Assembly (NCBI GenBank): GCA_016218825.1
Contig: JACRCV010000042.1
Coordinates: 1-64,000 of the forward strand
Length of the DNA stretch: 64,000 nt
Reading direction: 5' to 3'
Source of the DNA: Deltaproteobacteria bacterium
Lineage (GTDB): Bacteria; Myxococcota; XYA12-FULL-58-9
Shown here: one piece after another, positions 7,871 to 16,967 of the stretch
How the letters are laid out: each line of letters opens with the position of its first letter
Position numbering within the stretch: the stretch's first letter is position 1
Program-made: the position numbers and the translations under genes
The notes under the pieces: generated by a model
Told to the model about the DNA's origin: nothing
Seen by the model: only the letters and a program-made list of their open reading frames with translations
Databases searched by the model: none

Positions 7871-9502
7871 ATGCGGCTTCGCGACTACCAACTCGAGTGC
7901 CTCCGGACGATACACCGACGGTATCGAGCCGGCGTCCGGCGGCAGCTCGTCTGCCTGCCGACCGGCACCGGCAAGACTGTCATCTTCGCGCAGTTCCCGA
8001 CGTTCTTCAGGATGAAGCACCGCATGCTGGTCCTCGCGCACCGCGAGGAGCTGCTCGATCAGGCGGCCCAGAAATTGCGCGACGCTAACCGGGACTTGCG
8101 AGTAGACGTCGAGCAGGGTGGGCGTAGGGCGGCTGAGGACGCCAACGTCGTCGTGGCCAGCGTCGCCACCCTCGGCAGAAGCGGCAGCAAGCGGCTCGCC
8201 GCCTTGGACCCGAGCCAGTTCAACCTCATCGTCGTCGACGAGGCGCATCACGCCTCAGCCGAAAGCTGGCACCGCGTCCTCCACCACTTCGGTGTCTTTG
8301 CCGAGGGCACGCGCAAGCTGGTGGTTGGTTTCACTGCCACGCCCAAGCGCACGGATGGCGCAGGCCTCGAGACCATCTTCGAGGAGATCGTCTTCGAGCG
8401 CGACCTGCCGACGATGATTGCCGAGGGCTATCTCTCGCCTGTCGCAGCCTATCGGGTGGAGACCAACGTCGACCTCTCAAGAGTCCGGACCAAGATGGGC
8501 GACTTTGTCGTGTCTCAGCTCTCGGGGGCCGTAAACACCGAAGGCCGCAACGAGCTCGTGGTCCAGATCCAACGTGAGCGCCTCTCCGGTAGAAAGGCCG
8601 TCTGTTTCTGCGTCGACGTAGCGCACGCGCTCAAGGTCGCCGCGGCGTTCCAGGCCGCCGGTGTTGCTGCAGCAGCGGTGCATGGTGACATGCCCGCCGA
8701 CGATCGCCGACGGGCCCTCGCGGACTTTCGTGAGGGCAGAGTCCAGGTGCTCACCAACTGCATGGTGCTCACGGAGGGCTACGACGAACCGTCCATCGAG
8801 GGAATCATCCTGGCTCGTCCGACGAAGTCAACGGTGCTCTATACCCAGATGATCGGACGCGGCACGCGGCTGCATGCGGGCAAGCAGGACGTCACGGTCG
8901 TCGACATCGTCGACGCGACGCGAGACCACAGCCTTGTCACGCTTCCCGGCCTCTTCGGGTTCAAAGACCATTTCGATCTCGAGGGCACGACCACCACGAA
9001 GTTCGAGGACATCCTGCGCTGGGTGGAGGAGAAGCGGCCCTGGGTGCAAGTAGGCGAGGCAACGTCGATCACCGACCTGCGGCACCGCTGTAGGCGGATC
9101 GACCTTTTCGGGCTGGAGACTCCGGCGGAGCTCGCTCGTTCCCGGTATGCCTGGCTGAAGGTTGGCCGGGCCTCGTACAGGCTGCCGATCGGTGGCAGCG
9201 AAACCTTGGCCCTCAACCGCACGCTCCTCAATGGGTGGGAGGTGACCATCCGATCGGCGGGCGGCACTGGCCAGCGCACGACCATCGCCACCGAGACCTC
9301 GTTGCCGGGGGCTTTGCGGGCCGCCGACGCATGGTTCGAGAAAGAGCGTCCCAAGGCCGTAGGCCTCGCGACCCGAGACTCGCGGTGGCGGCATGGACAC
9401 CCAAGCGACAAACAACTCGCCGTCCTCCAGCGCTTCGGCCTGGAGATTCCGAAAGAGCTTACCCGCGGCGATGCCAGTCGCGTGATAGGGATGCTCTCGT
9501 GA
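7871..9502 (+). CDS. DEAD/DEAH-box superfamily II helicase
   Basis: A 543-residue helicase. Motif I LPTGTGKT is at residues 29-36, motif II DEAHH at 123-127, motif III TATPKR at about 155-160, and motif VI QMIGRGTR near residue 328. The two RecA-like domains fill residues 1-370. The last 150 residues are a separate tail ending in a PSDKQLAVLQRFGL...LTRGDAS segment resembling the short helical motif seen at the C-terminus of some SSL2-like and phage-associated helicases. It could act in DNA or RNA processing; no nuclease is adjacent. The stop overlaps a GTG of a small reading frame. Confidence 0.85.
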   Translation: MRLRDYQLECLRTIHRRYRAGVRRQLVCLPTGTGKTVIFAQFPTFFRMKHRMLVLAHREELLDQAAQKLRDANRDLRVDVEQGGRRAAEDANVVVASVATLGRSGSKRLAALDPSQFNLIVVDEAHHASAESWHRVLHHFGVFAEGTRKLVVGFTATPKRTDGAGLETIFEEIVFERDLPTMIAEGYLSPVAAYRVETNVDLSRVRTKMGDFVVSQLSGAVNTEGRNELVVQIQRERLSGRKAVCFCVDVAHALKVAAAFQAAGVAAAAVHGDMPADDRRRALADFREGRVQVLTNCMVLTEGYDEPSIEGIILARPTKSTVLYTQMIGRGTRLHAGKQDVTVVDIVDATRDHSLVTLPGLFGFKDHFDLEGTTTTKFEDILRWVEEKRPWVQVGEATSITDLRHRCRRIDLFGLETPAELARSRYAWLKVGRASYRLPIGGSETLALNRTLLNGWEVTIRSAGGTGQRTTIATETSLPGALRAADAWFEKERPKAVGLATRDSRWRHGHPSDKQLAVLQRFGLEIPKELTRGDASRVIGMLS

Positions 9503-9669
9503 AACACCCGGTGAGCCCTCACACAGAGACGGTCGACGGCCGGGAGCACTGGTCCCTGAATGGTGAGCGGCGGTCGGAGAACGACTTCCCGGCCGGACCA
9601 ACCAGCGATCAGCTCGACAGCTTGCTCACCTGGGTGAGACGAGGAGCGTGTCGCGTCGCGGTGACTTGA
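9499..9669 (+). CDS. Small hypothetical protein coupled to the helicase
   Basis: A 56-codon frame whose GTG overlaps the helicase stop (GTGA at 9499-9502), as in translationally coupled genes. The product is hydrophilic, has no signal or membrane segment, and contains HWSLNGERRSENDF. I recognise no family. The coupling and amino-acid-like composition argue for a gene, the short length against it. Confidence 0.35.
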   Translation: MKHPVSPHTETVDGREHWSLNGERRSENDFPAGPTSDQLDSLLTWVRRGACRVAVT

Positions 9670-9715
9670 GGAGCGGCAGAAGGTCATCAGGGTTCTCGTG
9701 GTCGTGCGCTGATGT

Positions 9716-9753
9716 CACCCGGTCTGGTCAGAGAAGACCGCACCGCCGCGCCA
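9716..9753 (+). repeat. Direct repeat, left copy (38 bp)
   Basis: This stretch matches 11241-11278 at 32 of 38 positions, including CTGGTCAGAGA and CCGCACCGCCGCGCC. The copies lie in the same orientation and bracket the DUF423 gene and vapBC. They may be the edges of an inserted segment or scattered copies of a small repeat. Confidence 0.5.
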
Positions 9754-9767
9754 GGGCGGCCGGAGGG

Positions 9768-9793
9768 TGAGGCGCGCCCGGTGGCGCGCCTCA
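9768..9793. other. Perfect GC-rich hairpin
   Basis: GAGGCGCGCC (9769-9778) and GGCGCGCCTC (9783-9792) pair perfectly around CGGT, and T9768-A9793 extends the stem to 11 bp. No T-run follows, so it is not a classical terminator. It lies in the 400-bp gene-free stretch (9670-10075) between the helicase and DUF423. Confidence 0.5.
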
Positions 9794-9930
9794 GACCCCG
9801 CAGGCGGCGGCACGGTTCCGATACCGGCTCGCTCGAGGAGCCGCCGAGGAGGCCGAGCGCGACGGCGCGAGCCCGGAGAAGGCCCGCCGCGCGGCCGCGA
9901 GGACGCGCGGGGCGCCCAGATCAGTCCGGC

Positions 9931-10002
9931 GAGAAGTGGCTGGCACTTTTCCAGGGCACCTTTCCTGGGCACTTTTCCTGGGCACCTTTCCTGGTACTTC
10001 TC
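9931..10002. repeat. Short tandem repeat block with inverted ends
   Basis: Four degenerate copies of a 13-bp unit close to GGCACYTTTCCTG run from about 9942 to 9994. They are enclosed by GAGAAGT (9931-9937) and ACTTCTC (9996-10002), a perfect 7-bp inverted repeat. The layout resembles small palindromic repetitive elements, but no transposase gene is next to it. Confidence 0.55.
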
Positions 10003-10075
10003 TCGGGCTCGACCCTTGCCACAGGCTCAAGACGGCATAGGTTGTCGAGGCGCAGCACCAACCAGGGAGTCGAGC

Positions 10076-10444
10076 ATGGACCGCATCTTCATCGGGATCG
10101 CGAGTGTCGCCGGTTTTCTGGGCGTGGCGGCTGGGGCCTTCGGCGCGCACGCTCTCAAAGCGCGGCTCGATCCGGACTTGATGGCGGCGTACCAGACCGG
10201 CGTCCAATACCAGCTCGTCCACGCCGTTGCTCTGCTCGGCGTGGCGTGGCTCACCTCCAGGCCGGACCCCGGCCTCTCGGTGCTGGCCGGTTGGATGTTC
10301 ACCGGGGGCATCGTGTTGTTCTCCTTCAGCCTCTACGCACTGGCGCTGACCGGCGTGCGACCGCTCGGCATGATCACACCGGTCGGGGGCGTCGCGTTCC
10401 TCGTCGGATGGGGATGCCTCGCGTGCACGGCCTTGCGACCCTGA
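10076..10444 (+). CDS. DUF423 family small membrane protein
   Basis: A 122-residue inner-membrane protein with about four transmembrane segments. The family signature AGAFGAHALKARL sits after the first segment, followed by TGVQYQLVHAVALL. Length and motifs match DUF423 (YgdD-like), whose function is unknown. ATG at 10076 follows AGGGAG at 10063-10068; in-frame codons further upstream belong to the repeat region and are not protein-like. Confidence 0.85.
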   Translation: MDRIFIGIASVAGFLGVAAGAFGAHALKARLDPDLMAAYQTGVQYQLVHAVALLGVAWLTSRPDPGLSVLAGWMFTGGIVLFSFSLYALALTGVRPLGMITPVGGVAFLVGWGCLACTALRP

Positions 10445-10549
10445 AACACCGCTGGCGCCCGTGAGCCTGCCGGCGCCGTCATGACCAACGGTTGCTGGTA
10501 CTCTGGCTTGACGGCCACTGCCGTGTCTCGGCCGGCAGTCCGCAAAGCG

Positions 10550-10945
10550 CTAGGTCAGCCGGGTGATGTCCGCCACGCCGTCGAAGCCGCGGTCGAAGCT
10601 CCACACTTGCCGGCAGCCGATCCGCATCATCACCGCGACGTGCAGGCAGTCTCGGGAGGAGAGCCGCCGGTACTGGGCCACCAGGTCACGGGCCCGATCG
10701 GTGTCCTCCTTGTTGACCTCGACCGTGCGCACCACGAGCGCCTCCAGCCCCTGGTAAGCCGTGACCAGCGCCTCCAGGTCACCGAGGCCGCGAAAGCGGT
10801 GAATGATCTCCTGGAAGGCTTCGGCGCTCGTCACCAGCTCCTCGCGCGCGTGCAGGAGGCCCGGGACTCGCTCTACGACCCGGGCCTTGTTGGGGTGGTC
10901 GGCCCCCACCAGGTACATCGGGATGTTCGAGTCGACGTAGATCAC
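10550..10945 (-). CDS. vapC: PIN-domain ribonuclease toxin, VapC type
   Basis: A 131-residue PIN-domain protein. The acidic active-site residues are present: Asp5 in MIYVDSNIPMYL, Glu42 in TSAEAFQEI, the Asp of SSRDCLHVAVM and Asp residues in WSFDRGFDGV. VapC toxins cleave RNA, usually tRNA or rRNA, when freed from antitoxin. The GTG start follows the antitoxin stop with no gap (TAGGTG), so translation is coupled. Target RNA unknown. Confidence 0.85.
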   Translation of the reverse strand: MIYVDSNIPMYLVGADHPNKARVVERVPGLLHAREELVTSAEAFQEIIHRFRGLGDLEALVTAYQGLEALVVRTVEVNKEDTDRARDLVAQYRRLSSRDCLHVAVMMRIGCRQVWSFDRGFDGVADITRLT

Positions 10946-11191
10946 CTAGGCGCTCCTGCCGCGCTCGATCTCGGCGAGGAGCTGCTCGATGTCACCGGTC
11001 GGCGCCGAGTGACGCGCAAACGCCAGCACCCGCGCGATGCGCCGCTCCGGCGGCTCCGATTCCTCCGACACCAGCCGCAGGCGGATGCTCTCTCGCACCC
11101 AATCCGCCACGGTCCGCTTCTGCCGGCGGCACAGACGCTGGAGCGCTTGGTACTCCTTGTCGCGCATCAGCACCTGGAGGCGTTTACTCAT
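10946..11191 (-). CDS. vapB: Antitoxin, ribbon-helix-helix type (VapB-like)
   Basis: An 81-residue protein directly upstream of the PIN toxin. The N-terminal half (KRLQVLMRDKEYQALQRL, then TVADWVRESIRLRL) fits a ribbon-helix-helix DNA-binding fold; the acidic C-terminus (GDIEQLLAEIERG) is the likely toxin-neutralising tail. It should repress its own promoter through the palindrome at 11209-11223. Naming as VapB rests on the partner. Confidence 0.8.
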   Translation of the reverse strand: MSKRLQVLMRDKEYQALQRLCRRQKRTVADWVRESIRLRLVSEESEPPERRIARVLAFARHSAPTGDIEQLLAEIERGRSA

Positions 11192-11197
11192 ACATAG

Positions 11198-11226
11198 AGT
11201 CTAAGAATACTCATCATATGAGTCAA
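11198..11226 (-). promoter_or_regulatory. vapBC promoter with overlapping operator
   Basis: On the minus strand TTGACT (11226-11221) and TAGACT (11203-11198) are 17 bp apart. Transcription would start within a few bases of the vapB ATG, giving a nearly leaderless message. The palindrome ACTCAT-CAT-ATGAGT (11209-11223) lies between and over the -35, the usual place for autorepression by a toxin-antitoxin complex. ACTCAT recurs over the start codon (11186-11191). Confidence 0.6.
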
Positions 11227-11240
11227 CATGGAGTACGAGG

Positions 11241-11278
11241 CACCCACCCTGGTCAGAGAGAGCCGCACCGCCGCGCCC
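11241..11278 (+). repeat. Direct repeat, right copy (38 bp)
   Basis: Partner of the repeat at 9716-9753, in the same orientation with 6 mismatches in 38. It lies between the vapBC promoter and the next plus-strand promoter. Confidence 0.5.
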
Positions 11279-11284
11279 CGCACC

Positions 11285-11313
11285 TTGACCTTTCGCGCCG
11301 AGAGCCCTATAGA
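11285..11313 (+). promoter_or_regulatory. Candidate sigma-70-type promoter
   Basis: TTGACC (11285-11290), a 17-bp spacer and TATAGA (11308-11313) make a good housekeeping-type promoter 41 bp upstream of the small gene at 11355. Confidence 0.55.
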
Positions 11314-11354
11314 CCGGCCCCCGACCCGAAGCCTGAAGCGACAAGGACGTGGCC

Positions 11355-11576
11355 ATGGCTGAGATGAAAGACGAGATCCTGTACGACACCCGCCTCCAGG
11401 AGCGCCACACCCGGCGCGGCGTGCTGAGCCGCAAGGACCTCGAGAAGCACCTCAAGGAGCTCCCGGACGTCAGCGCCCAAGGTGAGCTGTTGGTGCTGGA
11501 CGCCGACAACGACATCGTCGTCAAGGGCGGCGCGAAACCGGATGCCGGCGCCAAGGACGGCGGCTCCAGCACCTGA
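11355..11576 (+). CDS. Small hypothetical cytoplasmic protein
   Basis: A 73-residue hydrophilic protein with no signal or membrane segment. It starts with MAEMKDEILYDTRLQERHTRRG and ends in a Gly/Ala/Lys tail. An AAGGA ribosome site lies at 11343-11347 and a good promoter further up. I do not recognise the family. It sits 54 bp before the DUF1844 gene on the same strand, so the two are probably co-transcribed. Confidence 0.65.
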   Translation: MAEMKDEILYDTRLQERHTRRGVLSRKDLEKHLKELPDVSAQGELLVLDADNDIVVKGGAKPDAGAKDGGSST

Positions 11577-11630
11577 CGAACGATTGCCGGCCGGCGCAGG
11601 CGCCTGCCGCACGAGGTCGGAGAGCAGCGG

Positions 11631-12107
11631 ATGTCGGAGAACGACAAAGAGGGCGAGAAGACGTTCAAGGTCGTCGACCGGCGGCGCTTCACCGCCGAAG
11701 GCGAGCTGAAGAAGGACGCGGCCCCCGACCAGGTGCGCTCGACAGCTCCCGCGGCCCCGCCGCCGCCGCCGCGCCCGGAGAAGAACGACAAGGCCGGCGC
11801 GCCGGCTGCAGGTCCGGCGATGCCCGGGCCGGCGTCGGGCATCGACTTCATGACCTTCGTCGCGTCGCTCGCGACCAACGCCCTCGCGGCGATGGGCGCG
11901 CTCCCCGAGGGGCGGGCGCACGGGGTGCCGATCGATCCGGCGATGGCGCGCGAGTACATCGACATCATCGCGATGCTGCAAGAGAAGACCCGCGGCAACC
12001 TCGCGACCCAGGAAGAGGCGGCGCTGCAGCGTCTGCTCACCGAGCTGCGCATGCACTTCGTCGAGTTCACCCGCGCCGTCACCCGCCCGCCGCCGCCGCG
12101 GCGCTGA
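11631..12107 (+). CDS. DUF1844 domain protein
   Basis: A 158-residue protein with a basic N-terminus, a Pro/Ala-rich linker (about residues 38-66) and a C-terminal DUF1844 core. The core runs from SGIDFMTFVASLATNALAAM through IDIIAMLQEKTRGNLATQEE to a helical end. The family is common in Deltaproteobacteria and has no settled function. It follows the 73-residue gene and precedes the aminotransferase, which has its own promoter. Confidence 0.8.
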   Translation: MSENDKEGEKTFKVVDRRRFTAEGELKKDAAPDQVRSTAPAAPPPPPRPEKNDKAGAPAAGPAMPGPASGIDFMTFVASLATNALAAMGALPEGRAHGVPIDPAMAREYIDIIAMLQEKTRGNLATQEEAALQRLLTELRMHFVEFTRAVTRPPPPRR

Positions 12108-12108
12108 A

Positions 12109-12137
12109 TTGTTCAGACCATAGTTTTGTCGTATAGA
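12109..12137 (+). promoter_or_regulatory. Candidate promoter of the aminotransferase gene
   Basis: TTGTTC (12109-12114), 17 bp, TATAGA (12132-12137). Initiation would fall at or next to the ATG at 12144, so the message could be leaderless. The -35 is weak. Confidence 0.4.
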
Positions 12138-12143
12138 CCTCCC

Positions 12144-13361
12144 ATGAGTCTGAGCCTCATCGCGCGCAGCATCACCGAATCCCCGACGCTGAAGCTCAAC
12201 GAGACCGCGGACAAGCTGCGGCAGAAGGGCGAGCCGGTCATCCACCTGGGCGGCGGCGAGCCGAAGAGCCGCGCCCCGATCGACGCGCTCGTCGCCGGCG
12301 CCGGCCTCTTGAGCTCGGGCGAGATCCGCTACACCCCGCCCGACGGCATCAGCGCCCTGAAGAAGGCGGTGGTGCAGTACACCGAAGAGCACTACGGCCG
12401 ATTGATGTCTCCCGACAACGTCATGGCCTCGAGCGGCGCCAAGCAGGCGATCATGGTCGCGATGCAGGCGGTGTTGAACCCGCAAGACGAGGTGGTGTAC
12501 CCGGCGCCGTATTGGGTCAGCTACCCGGAGATGGCGAAGCTGTGCGGCGCCATCGGTATCCCGGTCGTGGCCGAGGACGGCGGTTTCCAGCCGACCTTGG
12601 CCGACATGGAGGATCGCATCGGGGCGGCCACCAAGATGGTGATCTTGAACAGCCCCAACAACCCGTCGGGGTACTCGTACTCGCGGGAGTTCGTCGCCGG
12701 CGTCGTCGAGCTGTGCGAGAAGCGCGGCCTGTACCTGATCATGGACGACATCTACCACCGGCTGCTGTTCGACGGCCGGCGGCCGATCTCGGTCTACGAG
12801 CTCGCCAAAGACCAGAGCGACGGCTCGAAGTTGATCGTGGTGAACGGCGTCTCGAAGATGTACGCGATGACCGGCTTCCGCATCGGCTGGGCGGTGGCCA
12901 ACAAGAAGCTCATCGAGGCGATGACCAACATCCAGGGGCACCAGACCTCGGGGCCCTCGGCGCTGTTGCAGTACGCGGCGGCGGCGGCGCTCACCGGCAT
13001 CCAGTCCGGCGTCGAGTCGCTGCGCTTGACCCTCGAGAACAACCGCAACGTGCTCTTGGAGCGCCTGCAGGCGTTCGACGGCGTCAGGGTCACCGTGCCG
13101 CACGGCACCTTCTACTCGTTCCCGGATTTTCACGCCTACGAGAAGGACTCGGTGAAGCTCGCCAACTTCTTGCTGGACAAGGTGCGGGTGGTCGTGGTGC
13201 CGGGCAAAGACTTCGGCATGGAAGGCCACGTCCGCATCAGCTACTGCGGCACGATCAAGGACATCACCACCGGCCTCGAGCGCATCCGCTGGGCGTTGGA
13301 CCCCAACGCCCCGAACGAGCTCTACATCGGCCAACGCAAGCTCGTCCGCGACTGGCTCTAG
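12144..13361 (+). CDS. Pyridoxal-phosphate aminotransferase, class I (aspartate/aromatic type)
   Basis: A 405-residue fold-type I aminotransferase. The cofactor lysine lies in NGVSKMYAMTGFRIGW, the substrate-binding segment reads ILNSPNNPSGYSYS, and the Asp/Tyr cofactor pair is in LIMDDIYHRL. This pattern fits the aspartate aminotransferase I-gamma branch, which can also include prephenate aminotransferases. ATG at 12144 is preferred over an upstream TTG at 12126 because it matches the family N-terminus (SLIARSITESPTLKLNE). Its product or substrate, oxaloacetate, links it to the PEP carboxykinase encoded 10 bp downstream. Confidence 0.85.
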   Translation: MSLSLIARSITESPTLKLNETADKLRQKGEPVIHLGGGEPKSRAPIDALVAGAGLLSSGEIRYTPPDGISALKKAVVQYTEEHYGRLMSPDNVMASSGAKQAIMVAMQAVLNPQDEVVYPAPYWVSYPEMAKLCGAIGIPVVAEDGGFQPTLADMEDRIGAATKMVILNSPNNPSGYSYSREFVAGVVELCEKRGLYLIMDDIYHRLLFDGRRPISVYELAKDQSDGSKLIVVNGVSKMYAMTGFRIGWAVANKKLIEAMTNIQGHQTSGPSALLQYAAAAALTGIQSGVESLRLTLENNRNVLLERLQAFDGVRVTVPHGTFYSFPDFHAYEKDSVKLANFLLDKVRVVVVPGKDFGMEGHVRISYCGTIKDITTGLERIRWALDPNAPNELYIGQRKLVRDWL

Positions 13362-13371
13362 GGGTGTTGCG

Positions 13372-15024
<1,653 letters not shown>

Positions 15025-15070
15025 CGGCCGTGGTCATGGGGGAAAACGCCTGCGGTCGCGAGGACGACGA

Positions 15071-16846
15071 ATGAGTCGACGCCAGCCTCCGACCCTGCGG
15101 TGGCCGACCCCGGGTTGGCTCGGAGGCGCGCTCGCGTTGTCGCTCTTGGCCGCCGTGGTTCCGGCCGCTGCGCAGGTCGAGCCGGCGGCGTTCGACGCTC
15201 AGTTGTTCCATCCGACCCCGGACGCGGGTGGCATGTTGGGGGTGATGACCGAGAAGACCCCCGGGCACCTGGCGGTCGCGACCGGCATTTGGCTGGATCT
15301 CGGCTTCAATTCGCTGCGCGTCGGGGTGTCGTCGTTGCAGCTGCCGCGCGCCACGCTCGTGACCCGCCGCTTCGACACCCACCTGATCGCGACCCTGGGG
15401 GTCGGCCGCAGCCTCGAGCTCGGTCTCGAGCTGCCTTGGGTCATGTATCAGGGCGGCAACGACAGCGCCTTCGCGCGCCAGGTGTTGAAGTTCGACGGCT
15501 TCAAGAGCGGTCGGCCCGGGGATCTGGCGCTGCACGCCAAGACGACGCTCGTCAACGAGCAGGGTCTGCGCCCGGGCGTCGCGGCCGGGCTCAACTTGCG
15601 GCTGCCGAGCGGTGCCGAGACCGCGATGGCGGGTGAGGCGAGCGCGGTCGCCGAGCCGTTCTTCGTAATGGCGAAGCGTCACGGTCTGACCGCCATGGCG
15701 TTGAACCTCGGCCTGCGGGTGCGGCCGGCGCCCGAGGTCCTCGGGGACGCGCGCCTCGGGCATCAGATCACCTACGGCCTCGGCGTCGCGACCGCGACCG
15801 GCAGACAGGGTCACGAGCACGATTCGCTGCTCGTCGGCGAGCTCGCCGGTCAGCTGCCGATGACCAGGGATCGGGCGGGGGTCGGCACCCTCGAGGGACG
15901 GGTGGCGTTGCGCCTGCTCGCGACCCGCAAGCCCGGACCGATCTCGGTGGCCTGCGGTCTCGGCATCGGCCTGCTGCGCGGTTATGGGCAGCCGCTCGTA
16001 CGGGTGCTCTTGGCGGTCGACTTCGTGTCCGACGATCCGGTGCTCGACACCGATCAGGACGGCGTCCCCGACATCCACGACAAGTGCCCGACCCAGCCCG
16101 AAGATCACGACAGCTTCGAGGACGCCAACGGCTGTCCCGACCACGACAACGACGGCGACGGCATCGCCGACGAGGACGACGACTGCCCGAACGAGGTCGG
16201 GCCGCGCATCAACGACGGCTGCGCGGTGGTGAACCAGGCCGACGGCGACAACGACGGCATTCCAGATACGGGCGACAAGTGTCTGCTCGAGTCCGAGGAC
16301 TATGACGGCTTCCAGGACGACGACGGCTGTCCGGATGCCGACAACGATCACGACGGTCTGCTCGACTACGGCGACATGTGCCCCGACGTCGCCGAGGACA
16401 AGAACGCCTTCCAGGACGACGACGGCTGTCCGGACGGCGGCAAGGGCGCGTGGCTGGTGGTGCTGCAGCAAGACGGCATCGTCCTCAACCGCCAGCCGAC
16501 CTTCATCAAGGACACCGCCGGGCTGTTGCCGACCTCGAAGCAGGTCTTGGATCAGCTGGCGACGATCATGCGCGACCACCCGGAGGTCGCGAAGGTCAAG
16601 ATGACGGTCTTCCCGGAGCGCCGCAGCCCCAAGAGTCGGGCGATGGCCGCGGCGCGGGCGCAGGCGATCGCCGCGTACCTCACGAGCCGGGCGATCGACG
16701 CCACCCGCCTGCGGATCGAGGACGGCGCCTACGACCGCCACCGCGCCGGCAGGGTCGAGCTCGAGGCCACGGTCGAGAAAGTGCAAGCACCGCTGCGGTC
16801 GGCCCCCGGCAAGGCGCCGGCGACCAAGGGCAAGAAGCGCCGCTAG
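15071..16846 (+). CDS. Outer-membrane protein with TSP3 repeats and degenerate OmpA-like domain
   Basis: A 591-residue exported protein. A signal peptide ends near PAAAQVEP. Residues about 40-320 look like an outer-membrane barrel. Residues about 325-455 hold thrombospondin type 3 calcium-binding repeats (DTDQDGVPDIHDKCP, DNDGDGIADEDDDCP, DGDNDGIPDTGDKC, DNDHDGLLDYGDMCP). The C-terminal 120 residues follow the OmpA-like plan, with the RAQAIAAYL helix kept, but the peptidoglycan-binding GHTD motif is replaced by a PERRSPKS segment. It may therefore sit in the outer membrane without binding peptidoglycan. Confidence 0.8.
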   Translation: MSRRQPPTLRWPTPGWLGGALALSLLAAVVPAAAQVEPAAFDAQLFHPTPDAGGMLGVMTEKTPGHLAVATGIWLDLGFNSLRVGVSSLQLPRATLVTRRFDTHLIATLGVGRSLELGLELPWVMYQGGNDSAFARQVLKFDGFKSGRPGDLALHAKTTLVNEQGLRPGVAAGLNLRLPSGAETAMAGEASAVAEPFFVMAKRHGLTAMALNLGLRVRPAPEVLGDARLGHQITYGLGVATATGRQGHEHDSLLVGELAGQLPMTRDRAGVGTLEGRVALRLLATRKPGPISVACGLGIGLLRGYGQPLVRVLLAVDFVSDDPVLDTDQDGVPDIHDKCPTQPEDHDSFEDANGCPDHDNDGDGIADEDDDCPNEVGPRINDGCAVVNQADGDNDGIPDTGDKCLLESEDYDGFQDDDGCPDADNDHDGLLDYGDMCPDVAEDKNAFQDDDGCPDGGKGAWLVVLQQDGIVLNRQPTFIKDTAGLLPTSKQVLDQLATIMRDHPEVAKVKMTVFPERRSPKSRAMAAARAQAIAAYLTSRAIDATRLRIEDGAYDRHRAGRVELEATVEKVQAPLRSAPGKAPATKGKKRR

Positions 16847-16872
16847 CGCGCGTTCAGGTGGACACCGTCCGT

Positions 16873-16950
16873 CCCCCGCCCCCCCCGGGGGCGGGGGATT
16901 CCGGGGGTGGGGGTGGGGAGCGCCGCGGCGGCCGCGGCGCGGGAATCAAA
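16873..16950 (+). repeat. Structured intergenic repeat, copy A
   Basis: A stem of CCCCCGCCCCC (16873-16883) with GGGGGCGGGGG (16887-16897) is followed by a G-rich spacer, a second 10-bp stem GCGCCGCGGC (16920-16929) with GCCGCGGCGC (16931-16940), and the box GGGAATCAAA (16941-16950). It lies between convergent genes. Copy B (17408-17486) and an inverted, partial copy C (37759-37822) share the plan. Confidence 0.75.
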
Positions 16951-16967
16951 TAAAGACGAGAGCGGCT

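Noticed and set aside
16050..16440. Repeated DNA in the TSP3 region considered as a possible CRISPR or tandem array
   Set aside because: The repeats encode Asp-rich calcium motifs in frame; spacing and sequence vary as in protein repeats.
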